Source: Syngnathus acus (lineage: Eukaryota > Chordata > Actinopteri > Syngnathiformes > Syngnathidae). Taken from it: a DNA stretch of 64,000 nucleotides. Each line of letters starts with the position of its first letter. Within the stretch, counting starts at the first letter, position 1. The translations under genes were made by a program, and so were the position numbers. The stretch is taken from contig NC_051103.1 in the NCBI RefSeq assembly GCF_901709675.1, forward strand, positions 915,501-979,500, in the 5' to 3' direction. Under the pieces are notes generated by a model. It ran no database searches and was not told where the DNA came from. It was given only the letters and a program-made list of their open reading frames with translations. Shown here one piece after another: positions 1 to 11,223 of this stretch.

Positions 1-34
1 TTTTTTCTTTTTTTTTTTATTGTTCCGATGGATT

Positions 35-682
35 CTAACTCTCATAGTTATCTCGACAGGACCAATCCGGGTGCAAGCTGGCATGGATCTGGTTGAGCCA
101 ATCCGATTCATTAAAGTACTTTTCCTGCTCGTCCTGCGTGAGCGACTTCCACTGTGGATTTAATGAGAAAGTGTCAAAAAAAAACATGCGCGCGTGAATG
201 CGTGCGCATCGTACTTACCATCTGCCCCAAGATTTTATTAACGGATGCGCTGTCTGTACGCTCTCCGCTTGAATTTTCAAGTTGAGCTTTGACAAAAGGC
301 CGCTGCTCCTTCATAAATAACATAAATGCATTCGGTGTTTTTTTGATATACGGCTTGGAAGGAGTCTGGGGTTCTTTTGTCCAGCTGGAAAATCAAAAGC
401 ACAAGCAAACGCATGTCACCATCGTGTGGGCATTCAAAGGAATACATTTTGCAGAAACTGAGGATTTACCGTGCATTTTGGGGTGTTGGTGGTAAGATCG
501 GAGTGAGCAGGTAACATCCTGGTGGTCGTATGTTATTGGACAAGTGTCCAAGGCTACAGAAAAATACGAACGTTAGACTGCAGAAATGTTGACGATAGAA
601 ACATGATATGATATACAGTTGTTACTTACATCACTCGATCAGGCAGGTGGCACCAAGGTTCCACCAAATGTGCATCCAGAAT
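35..682 (-). CDS. TCF/LEF-like HMG-box protein, last four exons
   Basis: Four exons can be read on the minus strand in one continuous frame: 682-630, 553-470, 384-219 and 151-35. Every intron has GT and AG ends; the donor at 630 reads GTAAGT and the acceptors follow pyrimidine-rich tracts. The last two exons encode an HMG box close to the TCF/LEF family, with PYIKKTPNAFMLFMKEQRP, then SVNKILGQM joined in phase to WKSLTQDEQEKYF, and DWSCRDNY at the end. TCF/LEF proteins bind DNA in the minor groove in the nucleus and mediate Wnt responses; that is family knowledge. The protein stops four codons after the box core and lacks the basic tail (KKKKRK-like) usual in TCF/LEF. An AATAAA lies just beyond the stop in a T-rich stretch. 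Upstream exons were not resolved. It could be a lineage-specific TCF-like duplicate or a gene piece carried by the neighbouring helicase element. Confidence 0.72.
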
Positions 683-1148
683 CTGCAAAAAAAAGTTATT
701 AATTGTTTTATGAGAAACATGTAACTATTCCATTTTTCATGTTCTCGTGCATGATTCTCCTCAAAATCCAGAGTTTGCATGAGTTGTTCATACTTTAATC
801 TTCATTCAAATCTGGCTGCAATTCCTCATTAAACATCTGGAACACTAAATTAAACATTTTAGTTTTCAGTTGAGTTTTTCCGTCCCGAATTGTAATTGTG
901 TCTTCAAGTTTGTGCATGTTCCAATAAGTTTCAGAAAAGTTATTTATGCGAAAACGTTTCTTTATTGAAGTTATTTGGGTCTAAAACTTTTCCCTACCTG
1001 TTTTTGACGGTTTTGCATCATCTTTAAATCGGCGTTGGTTAATTTTTGTGCGTCTGATCGATGAGTTCCTGACTTCCGAAATGATGTCTATCCGTTATGA
1101 TCGGCGTTATCATTGAGGCATACTTAAAAAATTTTTTTTTAAAAAAGG
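683..1148. other. No clear gene; possible intron and 5' sequence
   Basis: AT-rich sequence. A minus-strand GTAGGG donor follows a CAG near 998, and an ATG-containing stretch lies near 800-838. I could not join either convincingly to the HMG-box exons. The helicase similarity has faded by about 1149. Confidence 0.4.
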
Positions 1149-1436
1149 CCTCCTGGCTGAGTGTGATCGTTTTGAAGTTGTCACGCCAGTGGTCCAGCCG
1201 TGTGGGATCGTACACGCACAGAGGTTTGGATTGTCTCACAGGAGGGAGCTGAAAGAAATCTCCAACAGCAAGAACAGACATGCCACCAAAAGGTAAATTA
1301 ATTCCTTTGATTTGTTTCAACCTGGCATTCACGTAGGCAAAGAGGTCTTTTGACACCATGGAAATCTCATCGATGATGAGTATTTCGGCGATCGACAGCT
1401 CGGCTCTGACTTCGTCCAGTTTATTGCCCAGGCCGT
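1149..1436 (-). pseudogene. PIF1/Helitron-type helicase fragment, part A
   Basis: The minus strand encodes a superfamily-1 helicase segment. It has a Walker B-type ILIIDEISMVSKDLFAYV, then LKQIKG, PFGGMSVLAVGDFFQLPPV and KPLCVYD. This matches PIF1-like helicases of fish, which are mostly carried by Helitron-type elements. Similarity ends after TITLSQ, and the frame then runs through unrelated residues to a stop at 1039. The N-terminal side is cut by the hAT element at 1445 and resumes beyond it at 5415 (YHGLGNKLDEVR is read across the junction once the transposon is excluded). Walker A and the conserved C-terminal motifs were not found, so the copy is dead. Confidence 0.75.
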
Positions 1437-1693
1437 GGTACGGGCAGTGGCGTAGCCAAGCCGGGGCGAGCCGGGGCGGCGCCCCGGTTAGGACTCCCTG
1501 CGCCCCGGTTGAAAAAAATCGAGCTTTTTCGATTCTTCATTTTCATGCCGTTTTTTTCTTTCGGTCTTGCGCGAATGTGCTTGCGCTATTCTATGTGCGC
1601 GATGTTATCCATTCACCGTTTGCCTCCCGGACCCGGATGTTGTTTTAGCGATCAGCGAACGGCGTGGGTGATGTTCGATTTTTTTTCTCCTAC

Positions 1694-4600
1694 ATGAAGA
1701 TGAATAAAAAGCGAATTACCGATTTCTTTGGTGTACCTAAAGAAAAAAATTGTCAGGAAGAGGATGATGCTTCTCGCTCTAGCTGTAGCATTGGTAGAGT
1801 TCCTGAAAGTCGACTCGGGAGCGACTCAGTCAGAGTCGAGCAGTGCCAGTGTCACAATCACTATCGAGAATGGTTCTGCATGCACGAGTGGCAGTGCAAC
1901 GCCAACTGGTACAACTAGTGCTACTGCTGCTGATGAGACCGCTGGTTCTCCTGCTGCTCTTGATGGTGATCCTGCTCCTGATCGGCATGCAACTCTTACT
2001 CAGCAAAAAATGGGTAGGTTATATACTATATAGCCTGTGAGCATGGCCTAATTTAGTTGTTGAATAAAACTAATTTAATAATTAGTAGCCTAATTATTCA
2101 AATTATTATTAGCCTATATCAAATTATATTAGGCCTAATTTAGGCCTAATATTAATAAATTATTTGGGGCCTACTGGTTTAATAGATAAGTAATAAATTA
2201 TTACTTCTACCTGTACCAGTACTATCATTCTGACTGCCAATGTATGTGCTTTTTGACTGGTTATAGATGAGATTTTGTTTTTATCCTTTTTATTTTTTGC
2301 ATATTCATTTTCATATCCAGCTTTAAATTTTTTAAAAGTAACTCCACATTCATATTTTATTTCATAGATATGATTAGAAATAACTACATCAGAAACTAAT
2401 CTGGTTATTTGTTTTCTTTTGCCAGTAGCTGCGCCATCAGATATTTCATCTGCTCCAGAGAATGGACCAGCACAGCCAAAACTGCAGAAGTTCCCAAGGA
2501 CACTCTTCTCCAAAGAAGGAGCAAAGAGAAAGGACTACAGAGCCTTCAATCCTGCGTGGTACAAGTGTTATCCCTGGATAGAATACTCTGTGGAGGCCAA
2601 CAAAATGTACTGTTTTCACTGCCGGGCACTGGACAAGCACAATCGCCAGGAGATTGAGGAAAACAGAAGATATGTGACTTACATTGTAAACACAATTGTG
2701 TTTCTTGGACGCCAAGGACTCGCTCTGAGAGGGTCTGACGAAAGCTCAGGTTCTTTTCAGAGGGGGAATTTTCTAGAGTTGGTCGATTACACTTCCAAGC
2801 TCAGTCCAGAGTTTGCTTCGCTCAAGAAGAAAATGAGACGCAATGCCACCTACCTCTCACCTGAGATCCAGAATGAGCTCATCACACTGATAGGCAATCA
2901 TCTCCTGGATGAAATCTCTGATGAACTAAGCAAAGTTAAATACTTCTGTCTGTCTGTCAGCAGATGAGACTAAAGACACATCGCACCAGGAGCAGCTTTG
3001 TGTCACACTACGCTACCTAAAGGATGGCAATGTGGTTGAACGGTTTGTGGGATTTCATCCTTTGGAGCAGCTGAATGCAAGATTCATGGCTGAGAAGATA
3101 ACCAAAGTGGTCAGCAAAGTCGTTCCTATGGACAAATGCGTTGCCCAGGTCTATGATGGTGCTGCAGTGATGAAGGGACAAAAGAATGGAGTAAATGCTA
3201 TCATCAGCCAGGACTATCCGAAGGCATTGTACTTGCACTGCCAGAGCCATGTGCTGAATTTGTGCTTGGTGGGCACGGTGTCTTCTGTTCAAGAAGCAGA
3301 AGGTTTCTTTTGTGTTTTGAAAACCTTATATGCATTTGTTACTTCATCTGCTGTCCATCCCAAGTTTGTTTCTGTGCAGGAGCAGATGAAATCTCCAAAA
3401 GAACAGGTGAAGCACCTTAAGTCATGGCCTGACACAAGGTGGTTTTGCAGAATTTCTGCAATTCGTGCTGTGCATGGCACTTATGCCTTCATTCTGGAGA
3501 CATTGAATTGGTTTGCTGATGAAGAGGTGAATGCTGAGCGTCGTTTGAAGGCAACTGCCCTCAATAATAATAATAATAATAATAATAAATTATATTTATA
3601 ACGCACTTTATATTCGGGGGAATCTCAAAGTGCTACATGGCAGATAAAAAACTAGAAAACAAGGACAAGTATAAAACAACTGGACGACAACCAAGATATG
3701 AGAGAAACTACGGAAATGCTAAGGTAAAGAGGTGAGTTTTAAGTCCAGTTTTGAAAGAGTCAGTGGATTGGGGTGCTCTTAGGTGGTCGGGGAGGGAGTT
3801 CCACAGTGTAGGCTGTATGGCAGAAGGCCCGGTCGCCCATGGTGCGCAGCTTGGTTTTCGGATCCTCAGGCACCAGGTTGCTCATTTTGAATTTTTGTTG
3901 ATGCTTCATGTAATGCTCAAACTCTTTTCCATTACTGAATCTTTGACATTGTGTTTGCAAGCCAAGTCTCTGCATGCAAAGGCAAGCATTGATCTCATTG
4001 AATCAACTATTGCAGAATTGGAGTTGTTATCTCAAGATGACTGGTTTGATGAAATTTTTGAGCAGTGTCTGACTCTAGCTGGAAAATATGAGTTCCCTGT
4101 CACTCTGAGGTCAGGAGAGAGAAGGAAGGCCAAGTTACCTGAGAAGTTCTCTGACTCTGTTGTCACCCACAAGGTGCCTGATAGGAGAACTGATGCCATG
4201 TCTGCTCCTGATGCTAAAGTTCTTGCTAAGCGTGTTTGCTCAGATGTTGTGAGCATGATGGTGGGAGAAATGAAGTCCCGCTTCAGCAACAAAACCTTGC
4301 AATTCCTGAGGGGATTTGGAGCTCTAGAGCCCATGATCATGAGGGAAGGAGTGCTCATTGAGAATGATCAGTTTCTGAATTCAGATGATCTCTTGGTCAT
4401 AACTGAATTCTATGGGCTTTGTTCCCAGAGTGATTTCCTGGCTGAGGCAAGAGTTACACGCAGAGTCATCATGAAAAGATGGCATGAAGCTTCCAAGACT
4501 GAATTTTCAATTGACAGTGTGATGTCTATTAGCACTGATCTTGGCGAGATTTTTCCTTACATTCTTTCACTTTATGAACTTGCTTTGACAATTGGGTGCA

Positions 4601-4791
4601 GCAGTGCCTCTTGCGAGAGGTCTTTCTCTGCTATGAAGCGAGTAAAGAGCTACTTGAGGTCTTCAATGACTGAAGAGAGGCTGCATGCTCTATCTGTCAT
4701 CAACATTGAGAATCAGCTGCCTATTGATGCTAATGCAATTGTTTTGAAATTCGCAGCCAATGATGGAAACAGGCGACTCCTGTTGTATTAA
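1694..4791 (+). pseudogene. hAT transposase (TTF-finger/ZMYM-like), broken
   Basis: A first exon probably begins near 1694 (MNKKRITDFFGVPKEK) and becomes Ser/Thr-rich. An intron with GTAGGT near 2012 and a pyrimidine-rich acceptor TTTTGCCAG near 2426 leads to the main exon. That exon has a CFHC motif typical of TTF-type fingers, then an internal deletion joining it to EENRRYV. A four-base TGTC repeat near 2950 shifts the frame between KYF and ADETKD. The catalytic region continues (VAQVYDGAAVMKG, LHCQSHVLNL, DTRW) and is interrupted at about 3560-3885 by a LINE tail. It resumes to the C-terminal hAT dimerisation domain (SSASCERSFSAMKRVKSYLR at about 4600). The enzyme would cut and paste the element; here it has at least one frameshift, one deletion and one insertion. 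Confidence 0.85.
3560..3885 (-). mobile_element. Non-LTR retrotransposon 3' end inserted in the hAT transposase
   Basis: An (AAT)n tail at 3564-3590 is followed by a stretch resembling the 3' end of fish LINEs, including TCTCAAAGTGCTAC and a GAGTTCCACAG segment. The orientation is minus, with the tail at the left. Transposase residues resume at FEFLLMLHVMLK after about 3885. A short CTCA occurs on both sides and may be the target duplication. The family is not certain. Confidence 0.6.
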
Positions 4792-5414
4792 GCTTTACAG
4801 TTAAATATGATACAGTTGCTTTCTTCTACAGTTCCATTCTGTTTTTTATTTCGTGGTATTCTTGTAACTTTTTCTTATAGCAAGTTCTATTCTGTTCAGG
4901 TGTTTTTCATGTTTTCTGTTCCTTTACAAAAAGTTATTGGTATAGCTTGATTTTTATTAGCATGACTTGACTGAATTCAGAAACTGATCATTCTAATCAG
5001 CACTCCTTCCCTCATAGTAGTGACTGTGTTTTCTTAGCATGTATATTACTAAATCAACCCAAGGTGGACTATATTTTTGGCTCATATATTTTTCATATTC
5101 ATTATAGCAGTGTATTTGTTATTCATTGTAGTTATTGAAGTAAAATACTGAATCTCAGTTATGAATCTCTCTTATGTTGCCTGGATTTCATTATGCTATA
5201 CCACTCCCAATATGAATGGATATTGTAACTGCTGATCTATGTTTAATAAACAAGGTTGTACTTCTAAGAAATTCCAAGTTATTACTGATTACTGAGTTGA
5301 TTTATTACCCTGGAACTATATGTTAAAAATATAAGGTTTTTTTACATTGAAACATCTGGTTGTGGGGCCTGTGGGCGCGCGCCCCTACTGGAAAAATTCC
5401 TGGCTACGCCACTG

Positions 5415-5500
5415 GGTACGGGGGTTTGAGACTTGTAAAATAATGTCTGATGGTACTTAAACCTGACACAAAGATTGACATAGGGGTGACCTGTTTTGGG
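5415..5500 (-). pseudogene. PIF1/Helitron-type helicase fragment, part B
   Basis: On the minus strand this reads SGLSTIRHYFTSLKPPYHGL into the other half of the helicase at 1436 when the hAT element and one target duplicate are skipped. The pattern SGxTLH...SLKPPYxGLGNxLDE is usual in fish PIF1-like helicases just before the Walker B motif. An in-frame TAA lies a little further upstream, so the copy was probably already degraded. Confidence 0.65.
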
Positions 5501-6208
5501 CCTAGTAAAGGTTACCTAGAAGTTAGTTCCTTTAAATTAACTTTTGTTAAACTGGTAAAAGGGGGGTGACTGGTTGATCTCGTCAACCTCTATTGCAGTT
5601 CCAGACTTTCACCAGAAGATGGTGCCAAAGTCAAATTTATCAGACATAGTAAATTAATAGTTTGAGTTATTGACTAAATGAACATGTTCTGAGTGACACA
5701 GCAACACACAATTTTGGATTATTTAATATTATTTTGTTTTGCTATAATATACTTTGAAACAGTTTGAGTATTTTAATCTGCTAACGAGGAGAACCCATGA
5801 TCATAGTTATGGTCAGGGACGTGCGGTCAGAGGAGGCAAGGCACGCCTCCCCTGCCGTCATGAAAATGGGAAAAACAAATTCAATTGTTCTTATTATAAA
5901 GTCATTTTCCTTTTAATTTCAATAATTTTGTATCATTTTGAACCAAAATCGCTGCATTTTTATAGTTATTTTAAAACCGAAGACGATTTGCTCGGAGGAC
6001 CCAACGTCCTGTCGCCTCCTCTGAGGATTGCGTAATTACACGGCTGCCTATGTTGACAGGCAATGCGGTTAGACAGAACTGCTCTCTGTCTTCATGTCGC
6101 TGTTTAAGTGTTCAAACACTGTGGCTATATTAATTAATTTTCGTAGTTAGGATGGTTTATATAATATCTTGTGTTGTCATCTGTCTGTAACGTCGTGTTT
6201 CTTTAGAT
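5501..6208. other. No gene; possible MITE material
   Basis: AT-rich sequence. At about 5814 it contains CAGGGACGTGCGG followed by a GGAGGC/GCCTCC hairpin (about 5834-5852), which looks like the end of another hAT-type element. A 93-codon open frame over this stretch has no recognisable domain and probably arises by chance. The stretch is duplicated in the right arm (45302-46010). Confidence 0.4.
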
Positions 6209-7385
6209 CAGGGGTCACCAAACTTTCTTAAACCGAGAGCTACTTCCTGGGTACTGATTGAGGCAAAGGGCTACCAGTTTGACACACACTTCTAAAATAG
6301 CCAATTTGCTCAATTTGGCTTTCACTATGTGTTTTTATTGTCATTTCCAGTTCACATGTAAGTGTGATTTTAACAAGAATAGCAAAAATACAGTCAAACC
6401 TTGGTTTTTGACCACAATCCGTTCCAGAAGGCGGTTCGAGAAGCGAATCGGTTGAATTCCGAATCTATATTTCCCATTACAAATAATGGATTTTTTTAAT
6501 CCGTTTCAAGACAAAAAAACCCCGCCTTTTCTAAGCATTTTTTTCATTTGCGCATATTTGGTGATAGCGCAACTGCAGCGCACCGCCGAACGCGCAACCG
6601 TAGCGCGTCGCCCACTGCGCAACTGCACCGCGCTGGTCGCATTATTGTGACAGAGCCGTCGCTGAAATTTAGAAAATAATTTTAAAGTCCTGATGTACTT
6701 TCCAAAATTTAAGTAGACCCAAGTGCGCAGGGAGCTTAATTTTGTCCGATCGCGCAACTGCAGCGCACCGCCGAACGTGCTACCGTAGCACGTCGCCTAC
6801 CGCGCAACTGCACTGCGCTGGTCGCATTGTTGTGACAGAGCCGTCGCTGAAATTTAGAAAATATTTTTAAAATCCTGATATACTTTCCAAAATTTAAGTG
6901 GACAACAGTGCACAGGGAGCTTAATTTGGTCCGACCGCGCAACCGCAGCGCGCCGGGCGCTCACTGTCGCATTGCTTTAAGTGCGTCTTTGTGTTTTAGG
7001 ATGGCTTTACTGCTCCCACTTGCTTTCTTTGGCGGCATGATTAGGGGTTGATACAATCCTCAAAGTAACGAAAATACAATAACAAGGGAGTCAGTCGGCA
7101 TCCGGGCCGCGCGGTCGGGTTTTCTCGGGTCCTCCCGGCTCATCTCGCGAGGTTCGACCTCCGAATTTTGTTCGACAACCGAAGCAAAAAATCTTGAATT
7201 TTTTGTTCGAATTCCGATTTGTTCGAGAACCGGGACGTTCGAAAACCGAGGTTTGACTGTAAAATAAATAAATGCAGCTCACTGACGAGTGCCGCGATAT
7301 GAGCTAATTTTAGAACAGTCCTGCGGGCGACTCATGCGGTCCTCACGGGCGACCTGGTGCCCGCGGGCACCGTGTTGGTGACCCC
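6209..7385. mobile_element. Non-autonomous hAT element, left-arm copy
   Basis: It starts CAGGGGTCACCAAAC and ends GTTGGTGACCCCAG, imperfect inverted ends of a common fish hAT type. No transposase is inside. It is split by a mariner-type MITE at 6391-7259, leaving about 180 bp on one side and 126 bp on the other. I could not find an 8-bp target duplication. Confidence 0.7.
6391..7259. mobile_element. Tc1/mariner-type MITE with internal tandem units
   Basis: The ends CAGTCAAACCTTGG and GAGGTTTGACTG are inverted and lie between TA dinucleotides (6389-6390 and 7260-7261), the Tc1/mariner signature. The inside holds two copies of a roughly 190-bp GC-rich unit (about 6560-6950). On the minus strand, a short start MPPK-ASGSSKAILKHKDA may be the remnant of a pogo/Tigger-like transposase. 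Four MITEs of this family are spread over the two arms, plus truncated copies. Confidence 0.8.
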
Positions 7386-7680
7386 AGCCATGAAGGCTAT
7401 TTTGTGTGTTTTGGGGTGTTCTTTGGTATTGAGGGGGGCTGGTTGGCCGCGTTTACTTTTTTCCTTTTTCTTGTTGCTTTGCTTTGATGGCTTTTAACTT
7501 TCACACTTAAAGGCTTTTTTTGTGCCGCCGTTGTGTGGCAGCCTTATAGGAGCCTATTGAGTTGCTTTCATGTCATGTGTGTGTCTTTTATATATCTTTT
7601 ATATGGTATGAATAATGCTGGGGCCTGAATTTCCCCACCCTTGGGATTAAAGGGAAATGTGCTTTCGCCAGTTTGCAAAC
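7386..7680 (+). mobile_element. Truncated 3' tail of a fish LINE-like element
   Basis: This is a partial copy of the sequence at about 13875-14130. It shares GGGGGCTGGTTGGCC, TGGCAGCCTTATAGGAGCC and CTGGGGCCTGAATTTCCCC, but lacks the (TCAA)n tail. The 5' side is abutted by the hAT element. Confidence 0.65.
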
Positions 7681-8136
7681 ATATTTTATTAAGGCGGCGC
7701 TAGACTTATAATCATATCAATATAATTTTCAGTAGTAATGTACTCGTGTGGTCACATAATAAGTGGAAAGGAATGTGCAGGCAACTGCATGAACTTATTT
7801 TCTACAAAGTATTGTGGAACAGGATGTCCAGACAGGGAGGACATCTTACAAGGACATCTCGAGAGGAACGCGAATAACAACTCGTCTTGGTGGTCCAGAC
7901 CCAACCGCCCACAACTGAGACCAGACACCTGCGCTGAGCAGCGGAAAAACACCCAAACGAGGAGGAGATGACCATCGACTAATCACCACACAATATTTTG
8001 CATGCTTGAATATTCATATTGTGTTTCCTTAAAACTGGGCAACCCGGAAGAATGTATTGTCTTTGATGGTCACGAAGGCACAAGAGTTTTTTGGTGTTAA
8101 GGACCCGAGACCCAGGCGCCTGTATTGAAAAAAAAA
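7681..8136. other. Unassigned stretch with a 77-codon frame
   Basis: A 77-codon cysteine-containing frame (7738-7971, plus) starts MYSCGHIISGKE. It has no domain I recognise, and the opposite strand is open as well, so it is probably not a gene. The same frame is unchanged in the right arm. Confidence 0.3.
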
Positions 8137-8436
8137 GATTAAAGTCCCAATGATCGTCACACACACACCTGGGTGTGGTGAAATTTGTCCTCTGCATTTA
8201 ACCCATCCCCGTGTGATTTTAATCCATCCCCTGGGGGAGAGGGGAGCAGTGAGCAGCAGCGGTGCCGCGCTCGGGAATCAGTTGGTGATCTAACCCCCCA
8301 ATTCCAACCCTTAATGCTGAGTGCCAAGCAGGGAGGCAATGGGTCCCATTTTTATAGTCTTTGGTATGACCCGGCCGGGGTTTGAACCCACAACCTTCCA
8401 GTCTCAGGGCGGACACTCTACCACTAGGCCACTGAG
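8137..8436 (-). mobile_element. tRNA-derived SINE, left-arm copy 1
   Basis: Read on the minus strand, it begins CTCAGTGGCCTAGTGGTAGAG (an A-box-like tRNA head) followed by a B box GGTTGTGGGTTCAAACCCC. It ends GGGACTTTAAT. Five copies occur in the window: here, 17561, 36601, 43076 and a 5'-truncated one at 57951. Confidence 0.85.
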
Positions 8437-8639
8437 TATTAGCTTGCTTTGTCAGGATTAAACAATTGGTAAATTCGGCCTAATTGATTTATTGGTCTTC
8501 TCTTTGACAGAACAAACTCGCAAAATTGTTAGGTGTACCGGTGTGTGGATTAGGACATAACGACTCATGTGTTAAGTGTTGATCGTAATTTGGAGTCAGA
8601 TCAATAGCTAAAATCCGTAGCCTAACAGGATCAATAAAG

Positions 8640-8640
8640 T

Positions 8641-8703
<63 letters not shown>
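8640..8703 (+). repeat. (TCAA)n microsatellite
   Basis: About 15 units of TCAA follow GATCAATAAAGTT. This is the usual 3' tail of a fish non-LTR element whose body was not recognised. Confidence 0.85.
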
Positions 8704-8705
<2 letters not shown>

Positions 8706-9017
8706 CTATATACCAAATAACTAACATAAATGCCAAATTTATCGGACCATCCGTGTCACTCCAAATTATTAAATTCATTGAAATCGTCATCCTCTGTGTC
8801 ACGTGCGTTCGCGTCGCGCCGGAAGTGACGTCATGCAGCCTGATAACTGGCCCAAAAACCAACCTTCTGAGGATGCAGCCTGTGAATTTGGTCACAGCTA
8901 GTGACGCCTTTTTTGCATCAGTTCTCTTGCTAGCAATGAGGCTTCAACACCTACCGCTAATCAAAAATTCAAACACAGTACTATCAAGCAAGGTTAGCAG
9001 ATGTAGCTGTCTGTCAG

Positions 9018-9088
9018 ACCCTAGTGGGAATTTAACTCACACCCTCTGATTTATAATTCTAGTGCTCTTATCACTAAGCTACGTGGCC
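9018..9088 (-). pseudogene. tRNA-like remnant (Thr-related)
   Basis: The minus strand shows GTAGCTTAGTGATAAGAGCAC and a T-arm-like GTGAGTTAAATTCCCAC. The acceptor ends do not pair. It is a decayed duplicate of the remnant at 11224-11293. Confidence 0.5.
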
Positions 9089-9355
9089 TTGCTTGGCAAA
9101 ACTGTGTCAACCTTTTAGAAGATGAACCAAAAGAAACTCTTGAAAATGTACTTTAACCAGGACTCTAGGCCAGTGATTTTCAACCAGTGTGCACACATTT
9201 GTGTGCCATGAGAAACTATAAAATTTCCCTTCACGTCCCCAAAGAGTACAACAACTCATCACACAACTGCTCGTCACCAGTACCATGGACAAGATACGTG
9301 TACACCCTCAACTATTATAAATTCAACTTGCACAGCAAACATTAAGTATGTTATT

Positions 9356-9431
9356 AGGGTTCAGTGAGGAAAGAAACTCAAAACCCCTTGGTGACTAGAC
9401 CAGTACCCTAACTACTGAGCTACAAGGCCTG
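9356..9431 (-). pseudogene. tRNA-Thr pseudogene
   Basis: It aligns with the good tRNA-Thr at 11556-11628 (GGCCTTGTAGCTCAGTAGTTAG), but the anticodon arm and T arm have several substitutions and the 3' acceptor strand no longer pairs. Confidence 0.6.
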
Positions 9432-9939
9432 CTCTATGGCTGTTACTAATAAACTATAAACTATTCATGTACAATATTGCGAAATTTAATCAGATTGTGT
9501 CACAAATCAACAGGCACGTTTAACTACCATGCAACTAATTTGCGAGCAATCAAAGCAAGATACCTGAGCCAAGTTTGAGAACCAGTTAGTGTGCTCGAAC
9601 CTCATAGCTGGTTGAAGCGCTGGTCTTGGAAAGCAGGATCGAGTCCTGATTTTGATTCTCCTTTATGTACAAGTTTGAATGTGACAACAGCCGGGAACAG
9701 CCATGCCTAACGAGCAAAAGGACAAGGTGTGTCCTTTCATCAAAAAAGATGTGGCCAAAGAGTCTGTCAGAAGGGACATTTAAAAACACATGCAAGAACA
9801 CACACAGGTGAGAAATGTTTTTCCTGCTCAGTTTGTGGCCAAAGAACAGTCACTTAAAAATAAACACAAGAACACACACAGGTGAGAAATCTTAGTCCTT
9901 CTCAGTTCCTGGCCCAAGATTGTTAGGGTTGACAAATTA

Positions 9940-10762
9940 CAGTGGAGCCTCGGTTTTCAAACGTCCCGGTTCTCGAACAAATCAGTATTCGAACAAAAAA
10001 TTCGAGATTTTTTTGCTTCGGATGTCGAACGAAATTCGGTTGTCGAACCTCGCGAGATGAGCCGAGAAGACCCGCATGCCAACTGACTCCGTTCGTTATT
10101 ACATTCTCGTTACTCTGAGGATTGCATCAACTCTAATCATGCCTCCAAAGGAAGCAAGTGGGAGCAGTAAAGCCATCCTAAAACACAAAGACGCTACTAA
10201 AGCAATGCGACAGTGAGCGCCCGGCGCGCTGCGGTTGCCCGATCGGACAAAATTAAGCTCCCTGCGCACTGAGGTCCACTTAAATTTTGGAAAGTCCATT
10301 AGGACTTTAAAAATATTTTCTAAGTTTTAGCGACGGCTCTGTCGCAATAATGCAACCAGCGCGGTGCAGTTGCGCGGTCGGCGGCGCGCTACGGTTCCGT
10401 GTTTGGCGGTGCGCTGCAGTTGCGCGATCGGACAAAATTAAGCTCCCTGCGCACTGAGGTCCACTTAAATTTTGGAAAATACATCAGGACTTTAAAAATA
10501 TTTTCTAAATTTCAGCGACGGCTCTGTCACAATAATGCGACCAGCACGGTGCAGTTGAGCGTTCGGCGCTGCGCTGCAGTTGCGCAATTGGACAAAAATG
10601 CGCAAATGGAAAAAATGGTTAAAAAAGGCGTTTTTTTTTGCTTGGAATGGATACATTTTTTTTCCATTATTTGTAAAGGGAAAACATTATTCGGAATTCG
10701 AACGATTCACTTCTGGAACAGCCTTCTTGAACGGATTGTGGTCGAAAACCGAGGCTCCACTG
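9940..10762. mobile_element. Tc1/mariner-type MITE, second copy
   Basis: It has inverted ends CAGTGGAGCCTCGG and CCGAGGCTCCACTG, a TA on the left flank and two internal GC-rich units. The frame MPPKEASGSSKAILKHKDA is followed by an early stop. Related to 6391-7259 and 34951-35528. Confidence 0.8.
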
Positions 10763-10763
10763 T

Positions 10764-10870
10764 TCTTGATTGTATGATTATGTTGGAATGTAGACTATAT
10801 TGATTAACCAGTTGCTGAGGGGAACAAACTCCCCCTCCTGCCCTGTTTTCTCTCAATAAATATGTCCTTA
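10764..10870 (+). mobile_element. LTR fragment of the TGTTAG family
   Basis: GTATGATTATGTTGGAATGT, then ATTAACCAGTTGCTGAGG and AATAAATATG, match parts of the solo LTR at 53320-53765. Both ends are missing. Confidence 0.6.
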
Positions 10871-11223
10871 TATGTTCAGAGTTTCTGAATAGATATTTGA
10901 AAGAGTAATATGGGAAATGACTTTAAAATATATGTAGTCTCCGCTCAGCATCCATCGCCATTTAAAGAATGCCAGTTTCAAGGCTGAATTCGTGTGTCAC
11001 ATGACGTGCGTTCGCGTCGCACCGGAAGTCATGTCATGCAGCCTGATAATTGGCAAAAAAAAGACTTTCTGAGGATGCAGCTTGTGAATTTAGACACAGC
11101 GAGTGAATCTTTTTTTGCAAGACCAGTTCTCTTGCTAGCAATGAGGCTTTAACACCTACCGCTAATCAAAAATTCAAACACACTACAACCAAGCAGGGTT
11201 AACAGATGTAGCTGTCTGTCAGA

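Larger units (their letters stand above)
1445..5414 (+). mobile_element. hAT DNA transposon with 8-bp target duplication
   Basis: The ends are inverted: CAGTGGCGTAGCCA at 1445 and its complement TGGCTACGCCACTG ending at 5414. The flanks are identical 8-mers, GGTACGGG at 1437-1444 and 5415-5422, which is the hAT signature. The element is 3,970 bp and carries one degenerate transposase (separate entry). It landed in the minus-strand helicase gene, whose frame continues on both sides. The subterminal 3' part from 4947 is repeated in the right palindrome arm up to the assembly gap. Confidence 0.93.
8800..9900. repeat. Direct duplication, unit 1
   Basis: The order is GCGTTCGCGTCGC motif, Thr-like tRNA remnant, second tRNA remnant, then a zinc-finger remnant (AGAACACACACAGGTGAGAAA). 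It matches unit 2 at about 10985-12650 in the same order and orientation, with considerable divergence. The two units are separated by a MITE and an LTR fragment. Confidence 0.7.

Noticed and set aside
5754-6035. 93-codon frame identical in both arms
   Set aside because: Identity reflects the duplication and not coding constraint. No domain or start context, and it overlaps MITE-like sequence.
8185-8385. 66-codon frames in the SINE copies on both strands
   Set aside because: Chance frames in a tRNA-derived SINE that repeat at every copy.
8640-8703. CRISPR-like regular repeats ((TCAA)n and minisatellites)
   Set aside because: Simple tandem repeats without unique spacers in a eukaryotic genome.
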